A DNA stretch of 64,000 nt from Pseudomonas sp. Q2-TVG4-2. GTDB taxonomy: Bacteria; Pseudomonadota; Gammaproteobacteria; Pseudomonadales; Pseudomonadaceae. Positions within the stretch are counted from its first letter, which is position 1. Each line of letters begins with the position of its first letter. The notes beneath the pieces were generated by a model that saw only the letters and a list, made by a program, of their open reading frames with translations, ran no database searches and was not told where the DNA came from. The stretch is from contig NZ_LGLW01000004.1 of assembly GCF_013620795.1 (NCBI RefSeq), positions 248,001 to 312,000 on the forward strand. The letters run 5' to 3'. Of this stretch, positions 30,027-38,384 are shown in pieces. The translations under genes and the position numbers were made by a program.

Positions 30027-30524
30027 TTAGGCGCGATAGTCGCCGCGCTGTTGCAGAATCACCAGTGCGCGCACTAACAGAGTCAGGCAGAGCATGCAGA
30101 GGCCGACCAACACGGCCGACTCGGGAATCCACAGCGGTGTCTGCGCCATGGTGTCGCTGATCAGATTACGTTGATAGCTTCGCTGCACGCCCTTGGACCA
30201 GATGGCCGCCACCAAGCCAAACGCGGCCAGTGTGCCCAGCGTGGCAGCCAGCTCCAGCGGCCAACGCCAACGCGGCGCCAAGCGTTCGAGCAGGATTGAG
30301 ACCCGGATCAGCCCGCCCTGCTCCAGCGCGTACGGCAGGCTGAGAAAAATCATCGCTGCCACGGCATAGCCGATGAACTCGTCGAGCACATAGGTGGACT
30401 GGCTGAGCAGGCGCAGCAGCACCTCCACGAGAATGTGGCCGAGCATATAGACGATGATCAGCATGCTGGCGCCTGCGCCGAGGCGGTTGAGCCGTCCCGA
30501 CAGACGCGCCATCGTTTGGATCAC
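30027..30524 (-). CDS. TRAP transporter small permease, DctQ family
   Basis: 165 residues from a GTG at 30524. Four helices are seen (MLIIVYMLGHILVEVLLRLL; FIGYAVAAMIFLSLPYALEQ; LELAATLGTLAAFGLVAAIW; AVLVGLCMLCLTLLVRALVI), and FIGYAVAAMIFLSLPYAL is the DctQ signature. The GTG shares GTGA with the dctP stop (30521-30524). This coupling decides the start over the internal ATG at 30512. Confidence 0.88.
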   Translation of the reverse strand: MIQTMARLSGRLNRLGAGASMLIIVYMLGHILVEVLLRLLSQSTYVLDEFIGYAVAAMIFLSLPYALEQGGLIRVSILLERLAPRWRWPLELAATLGTLAAFGLVAAIWSKGVQRSYQRNLISDTMAQTPLWIPESAVLVGLCMLCLTLLVRALVILQQRGDYRA

Positions 30525-31534
30525 TGCTTGGCCTTCCACGCATCGAAGGCGAGCATCAGCTGCTGGCCTCGCTCGCCGGTGTCCTCCAGCCATTCGGCAA
30601 CCGCCGGCTCGGAGGCATCACCGAGGAATACGCGAAAGTCGCCCGGAATCGGATCGTGGATCGCTACTTTGTGCTCGGCGAGCTTCTCGTAATTGCCCGC
30701 GACACGGCTACGCACCGCCTCCCAATTACGCGCCTCGGTGCGTTTGGCCGCCTCGAGAATCGCCGCCTGCGCCTTCTCGGACAGCTCGTCGAAGGCCTCT
30801 TTGTTCATGTGCACCATATTCAGCGGAACGGCGTATTGCACGCCGCTGAAATCGCTCTGCTGCTCCCAGAAGCTGGCAGCCGCGCCGAGGTCGGCCGAGG
30901 TCAACACCGCTTCGATGCCCCCCGTGGCCAGTTGCGGAACGACGTCGCCCCAGGCCAGGCTGATGGACGCGGCGCCGGCTTCCTTGAAGACCTGCGTGCC
31001 GGTGCGGTCGAAGGTACGGATTTTCAGGTTCTTCAGGCTATCGGCGGACACGATGGGCTTCTTGGCCCAGATCCCGGTAGGTGGCCACGGCGAGGAATAG
31101 AGCAGGATCTGGCCGCTCTCGGTGAAGACCTTTTCATATTCGGGACGCGCGATGTCGTACAGCGCCTTGGCCTCGCTCACGTCACTGACGATGAATGGCA
31201 GCGATGACAAGAGCAGGATCGGATCCACCCCACCGAAGAACGCCGCCAGGGTATCGGCAATCTGAACCGCGTTGTCCGCCACGGCATAGAAGTGATCGGG
31301 CGATTTGTAACCCAGGCTGCCGCCCATGTGCAGGGTGATATCCACCTCATCGCCAGCCAGCTCCTCGACCTGCTGGACGAAGAAGGTGTCCCCTTCGACA
31401 TGAATGGATCCGGCGTTGTATTCGCTCGAGAACTCCAACCTCGGCGCCGCCGTCGCGGTATTCAGCCCGAGCCCCAGGCAGACCGCCAGAGCCATCGTCT
31501 TCCATGTACAAGCGAGCGTCGCAGTCGTATTCAC
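30521..31534 (-). CDS. TRAP transporter periplasmic binding protein, DctP family
   Basis: 337 residues from a GTG at 31534 preceded by GAGGACAGAAAC; an ATG at 31558 lacks a site. A signal peptide (WKTMALAVCLGLGLNTATAA) is followed by the mature domain. The DctP signature stretch is visible as NLKIRTFDRTGTQVFKEAGA, including the conserved Arg that binds a carboxylate, then SLAWGDVVPQLATGGIEAVLTS. The likely ligand is an organic acid and its identity is open. Confidence 0.92.
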   Translation of the reverse strand: MNTTATLACTWKTMALAVCLGLGLNTATAAPRLEFSSEYNAGSIHVEGDTFFVQQVEELAGDEVDITLHMGGSLGYKSPDHFYAVADNAVQIADTLAAFFGGVDPILLLSSLPFIVSDVSEAKALYDIARPEYEKVFTESGQILLYSSPWPPTGIWAKKPIVSADSLKNLKIRTFDRTGTQVFKEAGAASISLAWGDVVPQLATGGIEAVLTSADLGAAASFWEQQSDFSGVQYAVPLNMVHMNKEAFDELSEKAQAAILEAAKRTEARNWEAVRSRVAGNYEKLAEHKVAIHDPIPGDFRVFLGDASEPAVAEWLEDTGERGQQLMLAFDAWKAKQ

Positions 31535-31801
31535 GTTTCTGTCCTCGGTGGCTGGCAATGTCGCTTCGCTATCCGGGCGTTGCGTAGCCGGCCAAAGGTC
31601 CGCCTGCCTTAACGGAGCCGAAAGCGAAAGCGCTTCGGTTCAGCTTACGGGCTATCTGGTGGCTCCATTAGTGGGAAAAGCGACGGCCAATTGCCAGTGG
31701 GCGTCGCGTTTTGCTGTCCAGACAAGGCGGCCGCAATGGGCGTAACACCACTGGTTCAGGAGATGGCTCGCGCAGCAAGGGGATCCGAGGCGTGCAACGA
31801 A

Positions 31802-32545
31802 TCAAGTCTTCACGCAGGCGAAAATCGCGTTCCCCGACGTTCCGTTCCAGGGAAGGATCTTTTCGTAGTCATGCTCGAGCATGTGCACTTCAAAACACGG
31901 CGCCAGCAACTCGAGCAACTCATTAAAGCTCACCGCCACCATGGCATGTTCGTCATGCCATAGCTGGCTTTCGCCGGGGATGGTTTTCTCGATGCGTAGC
32001 TTGAGCGACTGCCGCTCGCCAGTGCCTGAGTAATGCCAACCGGAGCTAAAGCTGAACAGGCCCTCAGCGTGCTGGGCGCTGTGCGAGACGAATGAACGGT
32101 TGTCGATGCTGTGTTTGTCGACGGCGTTGAAGCAGAAAAGCCCACCCGTTATCAGCGCACCATGCACACTGGCGATGCAGGCTTTCAGGCGCTCGATACC
32201 ACCGCTGTAGTGGATGGAGTACAGGAAGCAGGTAATCAGGTCGGCCGGCTCAGCCACGGTGAACTCACACATGTCCTGCAGGGAAAAGCGCGCTTCGGGG
32301 CAGCGAATGGCTGCTCTGTTCAACATGGGCTGATTGATGTCGAGGCCACCGCTTTCGTAGCCGGCATCGATGAAATACCGGACATGCGGTCCGGTGCCAC
32401 AGGCGAGATCCAAGTGCCGGTTTCCGGCGTTACCGAATAGCCGCTGAAGCCGGTGAACACAGTAGCTTTGCGCTCTGTAGTCGATATCAGCACACATAAG
32501 GTCGTAGTAACCCGACAAGTCGGTATAGAGCGCATTGCCGGGCAT
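31802..32545 (-). CDS. class I SAM-dependent methyltransferase
   Basis: 247 residues. Motif I is HLDLACGTGPHVRYF (AdoMet glycine loop), followed by GLDINQPMLNRA and FSLQDMCEFTV. The acidic and Gly residues for AdoMet are all present. The opening YTDLSGYYDLMCADIDY resembles small-molecule methyltransferases of the UbiE/Methyltransf_25 group. No partner enzyme is adjacent and the acceptor is unknown. Confidence 0.88.
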   Translation of the reverse strand: MPGNALYTDLSGYYDLMCADIDYRAQSYCVHRLQRLFGNAGNRHLDLACGTGPHVRYFIDAGYESGGLDINQPMLNRAAIRCPEARFSLQDMCEFTVAEPADLITCFLYSIHYSGGIERLKACIASVHGALITGGLFCFNAVDKHSIDNRSFVSHSAQHAEGLFSFSSGWHYSGTGERQSLKLRIEKTIPGESQLWHDEHAMVAVSFNELLELLAPCFEVHMLEHDYEKILPWNGTSGNAIFACVKT

Positions 32546-32715
32546 GATGACCTGAGATTTTAGGCGTGAGGCGTTGGCGGGCGCGCATCATAATCTCAAC
32601 CCCGCCATGAGGGAATTGCCATGGTGGCGGCTATCGGATGCCGGGGCATACCGGGGGAACTGCCCTCCCCCAGGCGCCTGATATAACGAAGCAGCTTGTG
32701 ATGTAGATAAGAGAA

Positions 32716-32763
32716 AAGGTGGCAGGCCCCTTCGCCGCAAAGCACCTGAAGTTTTGCCACCCA
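32716..32763. other. inverted repeat between methyltransferase and SRPBCC genes
   Basis: GGTGGCA near 32718 pairs with TGCCACC near 32755 across about 30 bases. It lies between two minus-strand genes and could be a transcript stem or weak terminator for the SRPBCC gene. Confidence 0.3.
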
Positions 32764-32782
32764 TCCTCTCCCTTGCGATCAA

Positions 32783-33229
32783 TCATTCATCCGGAATCTC
32801 TGCCTCGACCAGCTTCGCCAGTAGCGTCAGCGATTCCTGCCAGCCGAGGTAGCAGGCTTCTGCGGGAATCATGTCGGGGACGCCCTCCTGAGTGATGTTC
32901 AGCTCGGTGCCGCAGGAAACCGGGGTGAGCGTCACCGTCACTTCCATGGTGCCCGGTAGGCCCGGATCATCGAATTTGTCTTCGTAACGGATGCGCTGAT
33001 TTTCCAGCAGTTCGAGGTATTGGCCACCGAAGCTGTGGGTCGCGCCCGTGGAGAAATTGGTGAAGGACATCCTGTAGCGGCCACCGACATGAGCATCAAG
33101 CTCATGCACCTTGCCGGTGAAGCCATTCGGCGGCAGCCATTTGGCCTTGGCGTCCGGGTCTAGAAACGCGCGGTAAAGGCGATCGGGCGTAGTTCGCAAT
33201 ACGCGATGAAGGCGGATCGTGCTGGGCAT
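32783..33229 (-). CDS. SRPBCC-family (AHSA1/START-like) protein
   Basis: 148 residues. It has the helix-grip pattern of the AHSA1 group: RVLRTTPDRLYRAFLDPDAKAKWLPPNGF at the start, GGRYRMSFTNFSTG, then YLELLENQRIRYEDKFDDPGLPG and the long C-terminal helix CYLGWQESLTLLAKLVEAE. Members bind hydrophobic ligands and most are uncharacterised. The ATG has CAGGAGAACCGTT upstream. Confidence 0.88.
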   Translation of the reverse strand: MPSTIRLHRVLRTTPDRLYRAFLDPDAKAKWLPPNGFTGKVHELDAHVGGRYRMSFTNFSTGATHSFGGQYLELLENQRIRYEDKFDDPGLPGTMEVTVTLTPVSCGTELNITQEGVPDMIPAEACYLGWQESLTLLAKLVEAEIPDE

Positions 33230-33404
33230 AACGGTTCTCCTGTGGTTGAGGGCTTGCCTCGATGGCTTTGATAGTCGAACGAGGCATGCCGATTTCGACG
33301 CCCCACTTCTACGTTTGCCAAATACCGGCGCCGTGTCAGGTCGTAACCACCGAGGTATGGTCGAGCGAAGCGCTTAACAGCCTACGTACCCGGCTGGCTT
33401 ACAG

Positions 33405-33470
33405 CGAAGTAGCCTGAAACTGGCGCGTGGAAAAGGCTTCGCCGTTTTCCACCCTACGATGCGGACGCGT
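33405..33470. repeat. dispersed GTGGAAA-hairpin repeat, second copy
   Basis: GTAGCCTGAAACTGGCGCGT is followed by GGAAAAGGCTTCGCCGTTTT and CCACCCTACGATGCGG, matching 15784-15845 closely. It forms an imperfect hairpin. The rest of 33230-33562 holds no gene. Confidence 0.75.
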
Positions 33471-33562
33471 CGAGAATAGTGGGCTGGCGTAGGGCGGATA
33501 ACGGCTCCCGCCCTTTTCTCTCGCTTGAAACTCTGCGTCCCACTCTGCGGTGGACATGAGCC

Positions 33563-34351
33563 CTATGTCTCCGGCCACACCACATGCGCCGCGAATCCCA
33601 CCTGTCCCGGCGCCACATCAGGCTTGAGGGTAAGCGCCGGTATCTCGTAGTCGCCGGCGTTTTGCTTGCGGTAAGCGATTGGTTCGGTACGCCATAGGTC
33701 ATCTAGGCGCTGGCCGAGGTCTTCACAGATGCTCGTGAAACGGACCTCGTCGATGCGGCTGGTGCGATGCACCACGAAGGGCGGTAACACATCGAAGCCG
33801 GGGTAATAGAGGATGCCGTGATGGATGGGAAATAGCAGGTCATCCATCGGGCCGTTAATGCCGCGCGGGCCGTAGTGGGAATCCCAGCCGCCAGTGGTAA
33901 CGACCAGCATGGCCCGTTTACCCACCATCGAACCTTCGCCGTAGCGGTCGCCCCAACGCGCATCCGAGTGCTCCCCGACGCCGTAAGCAAATCCATAGGC
34001 ATAGACCCGGTCGACCCAGCCTTTGAGGATCGCTGGCATCGAAAACCACCAGAGCGGGAACTGCAGAATCAACGCATCCGCCCAGCGCAGCTTGTCCTGC
34101 TCGGCGCTAATGTCGGGGCTCTGCAAGCCACTGGCAAAGGCCCGTCTGGAGTCCTGCGAGGCATCGAAACGCCTTTCGGCATCGCCATTAAGGCTATCGC
34201 TGGCGTCGATAGGCGCCTTCCAGCGCATCGAGTACAGGTCGGACACCCGCACTGTGTGGCCGGCCGCCTTCAGGCGCTGGACAGCGAAGTTCTTCAGCTC
34301 ACCATTAAGCGAGCGTGGTTCGGGATGGGCGTAAACAATCAGGACATTCAT
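33563..34351 (-). CDS. NAD(P)H dehydrogenase (quinone), NQO1/KefF-like flavodoxin fold
   Basis: 262 residues from the ATG at 34351 (MNVLIVYAHPEPRSLNGELK), with GGAGGTTTCC-like bases upstream. YAHPEPRSLNG is the FMN phosphate loop. LILQFPLWWFSMPAILKGWVDRVYAYGFAYG is the conserved quinone-reductase stretch, and TTGGWDSHYGPRGING the flavin loop. It performs two-electron reduction of quinones or related electrophiles. It is divergent from a LysR gene, its probable regulator. Confidence 0.88.
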   Translation of the reverse strand: MNVLIVYAHPEPRSLNGELKNFAVQRLKAAGHTVRVSDLYSMRWKAPIDASDSLNGDAERRFDASQDSRRAFASGLQSPDISAEQDKLRWADALILQFPLWWFSMPAILKGWVDRVYAYGFAYGVGEHSDARWGDRYGEGSMVGKRAMLVVTTGGWDSHYGPRGINGPMDDLLFPIHHGILYYPGFDVLPPFVVHRTSRIDEVRFTSICEDLGQRLDDLWRTEPIAYRKQNAGDYEIPALTLKPDVAPGQVGFAAHVVWPET

Positions 34352-34392
34352 GGGAAACCTCCGTGGCAAGACAGGCGCAGGATGTGGTTTCG

Positions 34393-34428
34393 CCAGGTAT
34401 ATTTGAAATGAATAACTCCAATTCCTGG
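34393..34428. promoter_or_regulatory. candidate LysR site in the quinone reductase/lysR intergenic region
   Basis: An AT-rich TATTTGAAATGAATA (34400-34414) contains a T-N11-A pattern and lies inside outer inverted arms CCAGG (34393) and CCTGG (34424). Its position midway between divergent starts fits a LysR-type site; the match is loose. Confidence 0.4.
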
Positions 34429-34435
34429 TATTGCC

Positions 34436-35329
34436 ATGAATAATCTCAGACGTCTGGACCTCAACTTGCTGGTAACGCTGGACGTGCTGCTGGCCGAGCA
34501 CCATGTCACGCGCGCCGCCGAACGCCTGAACTTCTCTCAGCCCTCGGTGAGCGTGCATCTGGCCAAGTTGCGAGAGATCTTTGGCGACCCGCTTCTGTTG
34601 CCTGGACCACGGGGCATGCGCCCTACCGCGCGCGCAGAGGAACTGCGTGCGCCATTGCGCTCAGCGCTGGAAGCGCTGGAACGGGCCGTCGCACCGGCCA
34701 GTCCTTTCGACCCCACCGCAGCACAGGACGTCTGGCGCGTTGCCGCCACCGATTACGGCGAGGTGGCTATCTTGCTACCGGCGCTGGCTGGCCTGCGCAT
34801 GGCGGCGCCGGGAACCCGCATTGCAGTAGTCGAAATGGTGCCCTCGCGCATCGCCCGGCAAGCTGAACAAGCCGATATCGACCTCGCTTTTCACACGACC
34901 GAAGGTTCGCCCCCCAATCTGCGCCGCCGCCCGCTGTTCACCGAGCGCTACGTGCTCGCAGGCCGTGCGGGCCATCCTCGCCTGAAGCGGCGGCCGACGC
35001 TCAAGCAGTTCTGTGCACTCGATCAGGTGATCGTCTCGCCTGACGGCGGCGGGTTCCAGGGCGTCACCGACAAGGAATTGGCAAGGCATGGCCTGGAACG
35101 TCGGGTAGTGTTGTCGGTACCCCACTTCCTGTTTCTGCGTTCGGTGCTGGAAAATTCTGATCTGGTTGCCATGCTTCCCGAGCGGCTTGTGCTGGGCAGC
35201 ACCACGCTACAGGTGGTCGAAGCCCCGCTGGAAATCCCTGGCTACGAAATGTCCATGCTCTGGCATGAACGCTCCCACCGCGATCCGGGTCATCAGTGGC
35301 TGCGTGAGCAGATCGTGAACGCCGTGTGA
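34436..35329 (+). CDS. LysR-type regulator, NodD/NahR-like subgroup
   Basis: 297 residues. The opening LRRLDLNLLVTLDVLLAEHH, then VTRAAERLNFSQPSVSVHLAKLREIFGDPLLL, is typical of the NodD/NahR-like branch of LysR proteins. The effector domain contains VPSRIARQAEQADIDLAFHT. It is divergent from the quinone reductase gene, which it probably controls in response to a quinone or aromatic. Confidence 0.92.
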   Translation: MNNLRRLDLNLLVTLDVLLAEHHVTRAAERLNFSQPSVSVHLAKLREIFGDPLLLPGPRGMRPTARAEELRAPLRSALEALERAVAPASPFDPTAAQDVWRVAATDYGEVAILLPALAGLRMAAPGTRIAVVEMVPSRIARQAEQADIDLAFHTTEGSPPNLRRRPLFTERYVLAGRAGHPRLKRRPTLKQFCALDQVIVSPDGGGFQGVTDKELARHGLERRVVLSVPHFLFLRSVLENSDLVAMLPERLVLGSTTLQVVEAPLEIPGYEMSMLWHERSHRDPGHQWLREQIVNAV

Positions 35330-35368
35330 GTTGCGAGGCAGACTCGATCCGTCGCCTGCCTCGCCGTC

Positions 35369-35752
35369 CTATCCCCGCCGTCGCGATGTCCGCCTCGGCT
35401 GCAGCTGGTCCAGGGCCGAGGAGTTTTGCCTCGCCCACTCGTAGATCATCTCGATGGGCTGAACCATGAGCCTGCCGAGCGGCGACAGCGCATAGCTCAC
35501 CGCCGGTGGCACCGAATCAAGCGTATGCCGTTCGATCAGCCCGCTCGCCTCCAGCTCGCGGAGGGTCTGTATCAACATTTTCTTGGATATGCCGGGCAGG
35601 CTTCGGTGCAGCGCGCCGCTGCGCGCGGTGCCGTCGTGCCGCGCATGGAGCGTGTGCAGGATCATGCTGGTCCACTTGGTCGAGAAGATTTCGAGCACTC
35701 GCCGTGGAGCGCAGTCTTCGCGCCATTGTTCTTCGTCAGAGCCGGGTTGCAT
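35369..35752 (-). CDS. HxlR-family winged-helix regulator
   Basis: 127 residues. The HxlR pattern is clear: VLEIFSTKWTSMILHTLHA, RSGALHRSLPGISKKMLIQT, LRELEASGLIERHTLDSVPPAVSYALSPLG. A single Cys near the N terminus (REDCAPRR) is in the position used for redox sensing by HypR/YodB-like members. It is divergent from a PRISE-type reductase across 87 bases. Confidence 0.9.
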   Translation of the reverse strand: MQPGSDEEQWREDCAPRRVLEIFSTKWTSMILHTLHARHDGTARSGALHRSLPGISKKMLIQTLRELEASGLIERHTLDSVPPAVSYALSPLGRLMVQPIEMIYEWARQNSSALDQLQPRRTSRRRG

Positions 35753-35839
35753 GGGGGATGGTTACCATTTGGTGCCGACTTGGATCGACATTTTCGAGTG
35801 GGTAAGGTGCACGCCTGTTTCGTTTTGTGGGGTCTGAAC

Positions 35840-36901
35840 ATGACAAATCAAGCACTGGTGGTCGGCGCGAGTGGAATCGTCGGAAGTGCGGTGTCTCGCC
35901 TGTTGGCCAACGAAGGTTGGGCCGTCGCGGGACTGGCGCGTCGGCCAAACGCCGAAGTGGGCGTCACGCCGCTCAGCGCGGACCTGCTGGACCCATCAGC
36001 ATTGGCGTCTGCGCTGAGCGGCGTTTCGCCCACTCACCTGTTCCTGACCACCTGGGCTCGCCAGGCCAGCGAAGCGGAGAATATCCGCGTCAATGCTCAG
36101 ATGGTGCGCAACGTGCTCGAAGCGGTCCGGCCGTCCGGTTCGGTTCGCCACGTCGCGCTGGTCACCGGCCTCAAGCATTACCTCGGCCCGTTCGAGGCCT
36201 ATGGCAAGGGTTCGTTGCCGCAAACGCCGTTTCGCGAGGAACAGGGCCGGCTGGACGTCGAGAACTTCTACTATGCGCAGGAAGACGAGGTGTTCGCGGC
36301 GGCAGCCCGAGACGGCTTCAGCTGGAGCGTGCACCGCCCCCACACCATCACCGGCATCGCCGTGGGCAACGCGATGAACATGGCGACCACGCTGGCCGTC
36401 TACGCCTCGATCTGCCGGTTCACCGGTCGACCATTCCGCTTTCCAGGCTCGGAGGTGCAGTGGAACAGCCTGACCGACATGACCGATGCGGGCCAGCTCG
36501 CCAGGCATCTGCGCTGGGCCTCCACCACACCTGCCGCGGCCAACCAGGCCTTCAATATCGTCAATGGTGATGTGTTCCGCTGGCAGTGGATGTGGTCTCG
36601 TATTGCCGAGTGGTTCGGCATCGAAGCGGCGCCGTTCGATGGCCAGCCCGCTCCACTGGAACAGCAGATGGCGGGTGACGCCGAGGTGTGGGCAGAGATG
36701 GCGAAGCAGTTCAGCCTGGCTGAGCCGGACATCGCCACGCTCATCTCGCCATGGCACACGGATGCCGATCTGGGACGTCCAATCGAGGTGGTGACGGACA
36801 TGACCAAAAGCCGAACGCTCGGCTTTCTGGATTACCAGGCGAGTGACGAGGCGTTTTTTCAAGTGTTCTCGACACTGCGTGGCAGCAAACTCATCCCCTG
36901 A
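35840..36901 (+). CDS. PRISE-like atypical short-chain reductase
   Basis: 353 residues from the ATG at 35840; the frame is open far upstream, but those residues are antisense to the HxlR gene. The N-terminal VVGASGIVGSAVSRLLA is the NAD(P)-binding glycine loop. ENFYYAQED replaces the usual YxxxK, and SVHRPHTITGIAVGNAMN follows; both are marks of the progesterone 5-beta-reductase/iridoid synthase-like (PRISE) group, which reduces enones. A role in detoxifying reactive alpha,beta-unsaturated carbonyls, under the neighbouring HxlR regulator, is plausible. Confidence 0.85.
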   Translation: MTNQALVVGASGIVGSAVSRLLANEGWAVAGLARRPNAEVGVTPLSADLLDPSALASALSGVSPTHLFLTTWARQASEAENIRVNAQMVRNVLEAVRPSGSVRHVALVTGLKHYLGPFEAYGKGSLPQTPFREEQGRLDVENFYYAQEDEVFAAAARDGFSWSVHRPHTITGIAVGNAMNMATTLAVYASICRFTGRPFRFPGSEVQWNSLTDMTDAGQLARHLRWASTTPAAANQAFNIVNGDVFRWQWMWSRIAEWFGIEAAPFDGQPAPLEQQMAGDAEVWAEMAKQFSLAEPDIATLISPWHTDADLGRPIEVVTDMTKSRTLGFLDYQASDEAFFQVFSTLRGSKLIP

Positions 36902-36943
36902 TCGCAGCCAGCACCTCGGGCCGACCGCCGACGCGCTGTCCCG

Positions 36944-36968
36944 TATACTCGCGCGTTCCCGCGCGAGT
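36944..36968 (+). promoter_or_regulatory. -10 box and leader hairpin before the RNA methyltransferase gene
   Basis: TATACT at 36944-36949 is a good -10 box. It runs into ACTCGCGC (36947-36954), which pairs with GCGCGAGT (36961-36968) around a six-base loop, so the stem would sit at or just after the transcription start. The gene begins at 36992. Confidence 0.45.
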
Positions 36969-36991
36969 ACGCCTTCTGAGAGCCGCACACT

Positions 36992-37483
36992 TTGAGCAAC
37001 AAACGATATGCCTGCATCGGCCTGAGCAACCCGAAATCGCCTTCCAACGTGGGCGCGATCATGCGTGCGGCGGGCTGCTACGGCGCCGCCTCGGTGTTCT
37101 ACACCGGCACCCGTTACGACCGCGCCAAGGACTTCATCACCGATACCAAGAAGGTCCATCAGGACATCCCGCTGATCAACATCGATGACCTGCGCAAGAT
37201 CTTGCCGCTCGGCTGCGTGCCGGTCGCCGTGGAACTGGTCGAGGGTGCACGTGCCCTACCCGACTACACCCATCCGGATCGTGCCCTGTACATCTTCGGT
37301 GCCGAGGATGGCTCGCTGAGCAAGGAGATCCGGGACTGGTGCGAGGATGTGATCTACATCCCCACCAACGGCTGCATGAACCTCGCGGCGACGGTCAACG
37401 TAGTGCTCTACGACCGACTGGCGAAGGGCAACAACACCCGCTCCGGCCCAGGGTTCGGACGCGAGCCTCAGCAAACCGTCTAG
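36992..37483 (+). CDS. SpoU/TrmH-family RNA methyltransferase
   Basis: 163 residues from a TTG at 36992; no in-frame ATG precedes the conserved start CIGLSNPKSPSNVGAIMRAAGCYG. The three SPOUT motifs are visible: NPKSPSNVGAIMRAA; YIFGAEDGSLSKEI; and IPTNGCMNLAATVNVVLYDR, the knotted AdoMet site. It probably 2'-O-methylates a tRNA or rRNA nucleotide. The size, near 160 residues, resembles TrmL or a related small TrmH protein, but the target is uncertain. Confidence 0.88.
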   Translation: MSNKRYACIGLSNPKSPSNVGAIMRAAGCYGAASVFYTGTRYDRAKDFITDTKKVHQDIPLINIDDLRKILPLGCVPVAVELVEGARALPDYTHPDRALYIFGAEDGSLSKEIRDWCEDVIYIPTNGCMNLAATVNVVLYDRLAKGNNTRSGPGFGREPQQTV

Positions 37484-37540
37484 CCCACCGGACACGACAT
37501 CAACCCGTTAACGGGTCACGCTGTGGTACGCCCGAGCCGC

Positions 37541-37570
37541 GTGGCGTGGCGTGGCGTGGCGTGGCGTGGC
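37541..37570. repeat. six tandem copies of GTGGC
   Basis: Six perfect, uninterrupted GTGGC units occupy 30 bases immediately upstream of the TfoX-domain remnant. A five-base unit changes frame when copy number slips, but no intact gene crosses it here. Confidence 0.95.
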
Positions 37571-37577
37571 GGAACAA

Positions 37578-37821
37578 GTGGCCCTGGGGAGTCGGCTGAT
37601 ATACAAGAAGATGTTCGGCGAGTACGAGGTCTACCTGAATAAGAACGCTCGCGTTCGCGTGTAATAACAGCCTCGTCATCAAGCCCTCCCAGGGCGACAA
37701 CTACGCTTGCCTCGGGCTTGCCGCAGAGCCCGCCTTGTCCCGGCGCGAAGCATTTTTCATGGCTGACGAGCTGTTGGACGACACTGACGCTCTGTCGCCT
37801 CCCTGCGAGTCTGCCGGCTGA
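37578..37821 (+). pseudogene. TfoX N-terminal-domain protein, frameshifted remnant
   Basis: Two frames together give a TfoX_N domain. The first reads GSRLIYKKMFGEYEVYLN and stops at TAA near 37661. One base later the next frame reads NNSLVIKPSQGDNYACLGLA, then ADELLDDTDAL, and ends at TGA 37821. KMFGEYxxYL and the NSLxxKPS and ADELLDDxxxL stretches are family features. The N terminus is missing and the GTGGC repeat sits there instead. The family has links to competence regulation (TfoX/Sxy), although stand-alone N-domain proteins are mostly uncharacterised. Confidence 0.85.
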
Positions 37822-37873
37822 AGCCGCGGCATGGCGAGCCCAAGGTGACGCTTAGGGGCCATGTGCCTTTCGA

Positions 37874-38302
37874 TCACTTTTCCAGGCGACCGACGCGCTT
37901 TGTCTGCCCGCGCTTGCGGGTTCCCGGCACCGCCGCACCGAGCAATCGCTGAAAGGTGGGACATTCGGCATGGCTGGGCGCCGGGCAGGCGGCGGCGTGG
38001 CGCAGGCCCTTACTCATGGCGCGAAGGCGTCTGATGGTCGCTTCCAGCTCATCAGCCTTGGCCGCCAGCATGGACCGGTCGATGTTCGGCTTGCCGTTGG
38101 GTGCGAACATCGCGCGAATTTCCTCGAGCGTGAAACCGGCCGACTGGCCGAGCGCGATCAGCGCCAGCTGATCGAGGATATGCGGCGCGAAACGGCGTCG
38201 TTCGCCCGGGCGGCCGAGCGAGGCGATTAACCCCTTTTCTTCATAGAAGCGCAGCGTCGACGCCGGTACGCCCGAACGCCGAGCTACATCGGCAATATCC
38301 AT
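37874..38302 (-). CDS. MerR-family transcriptional regulator
   Basis: 142 residues from the ATG at 38302; the frame stays open to 38509, but that would cross its own promoter region. The DNA-binding part is MDIADVARRSGVPASTLRFY, then EEKGLIASLGRPGERRRFAP. A dimerisation helix follows and then HAAACPAPSHAECPTFQRLL, where two Cys spaced by eight residues could be a sensor. It is divergent from the DUF2938-flavodoxin-DUF2798 cluster across a classic MerR promoter. Confidence 0.9.
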   Translation of the reverse strand: MDIADVARRSGVPASTLRFYEEKGLIASLGRPGERRRFAPHILDQLALIALGQSAGFTLEEIRAMFAPNGKPNIDRSMLAAKADELEATIRRLRAMSKGLRHAAACPAPSHAECPTFQRLLGAAVPGTRKRGQTKRVGRLEK

Positions 38303-38313
38303 GAGCGAGCCCC

Positions 38314-38344
38314 TTGACCTCAAGTTCACTTGAACTTGTAGAGT
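38314..38344 (+). promoter_or_regulatory. MerR-type promoter with 19-base spacer
   Basis: TTGACC (38314-38319) and TAGAGT (38339-38344) are separated by exactly 19 bases, which contain most of the dyad CTCAAGTTCACTTGAAC, similar to a SoxR-type site. Promoters of this shape are activated by MerR proteins. It reads toward the DUF2938 gene at 38385, with the regulator gene on the other side. Confidence 0.85.
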
Positions 38345-38384
38345 CGCGCCGTACCACCAATCGGTCAAGCAGCGGGAGGCTTCC

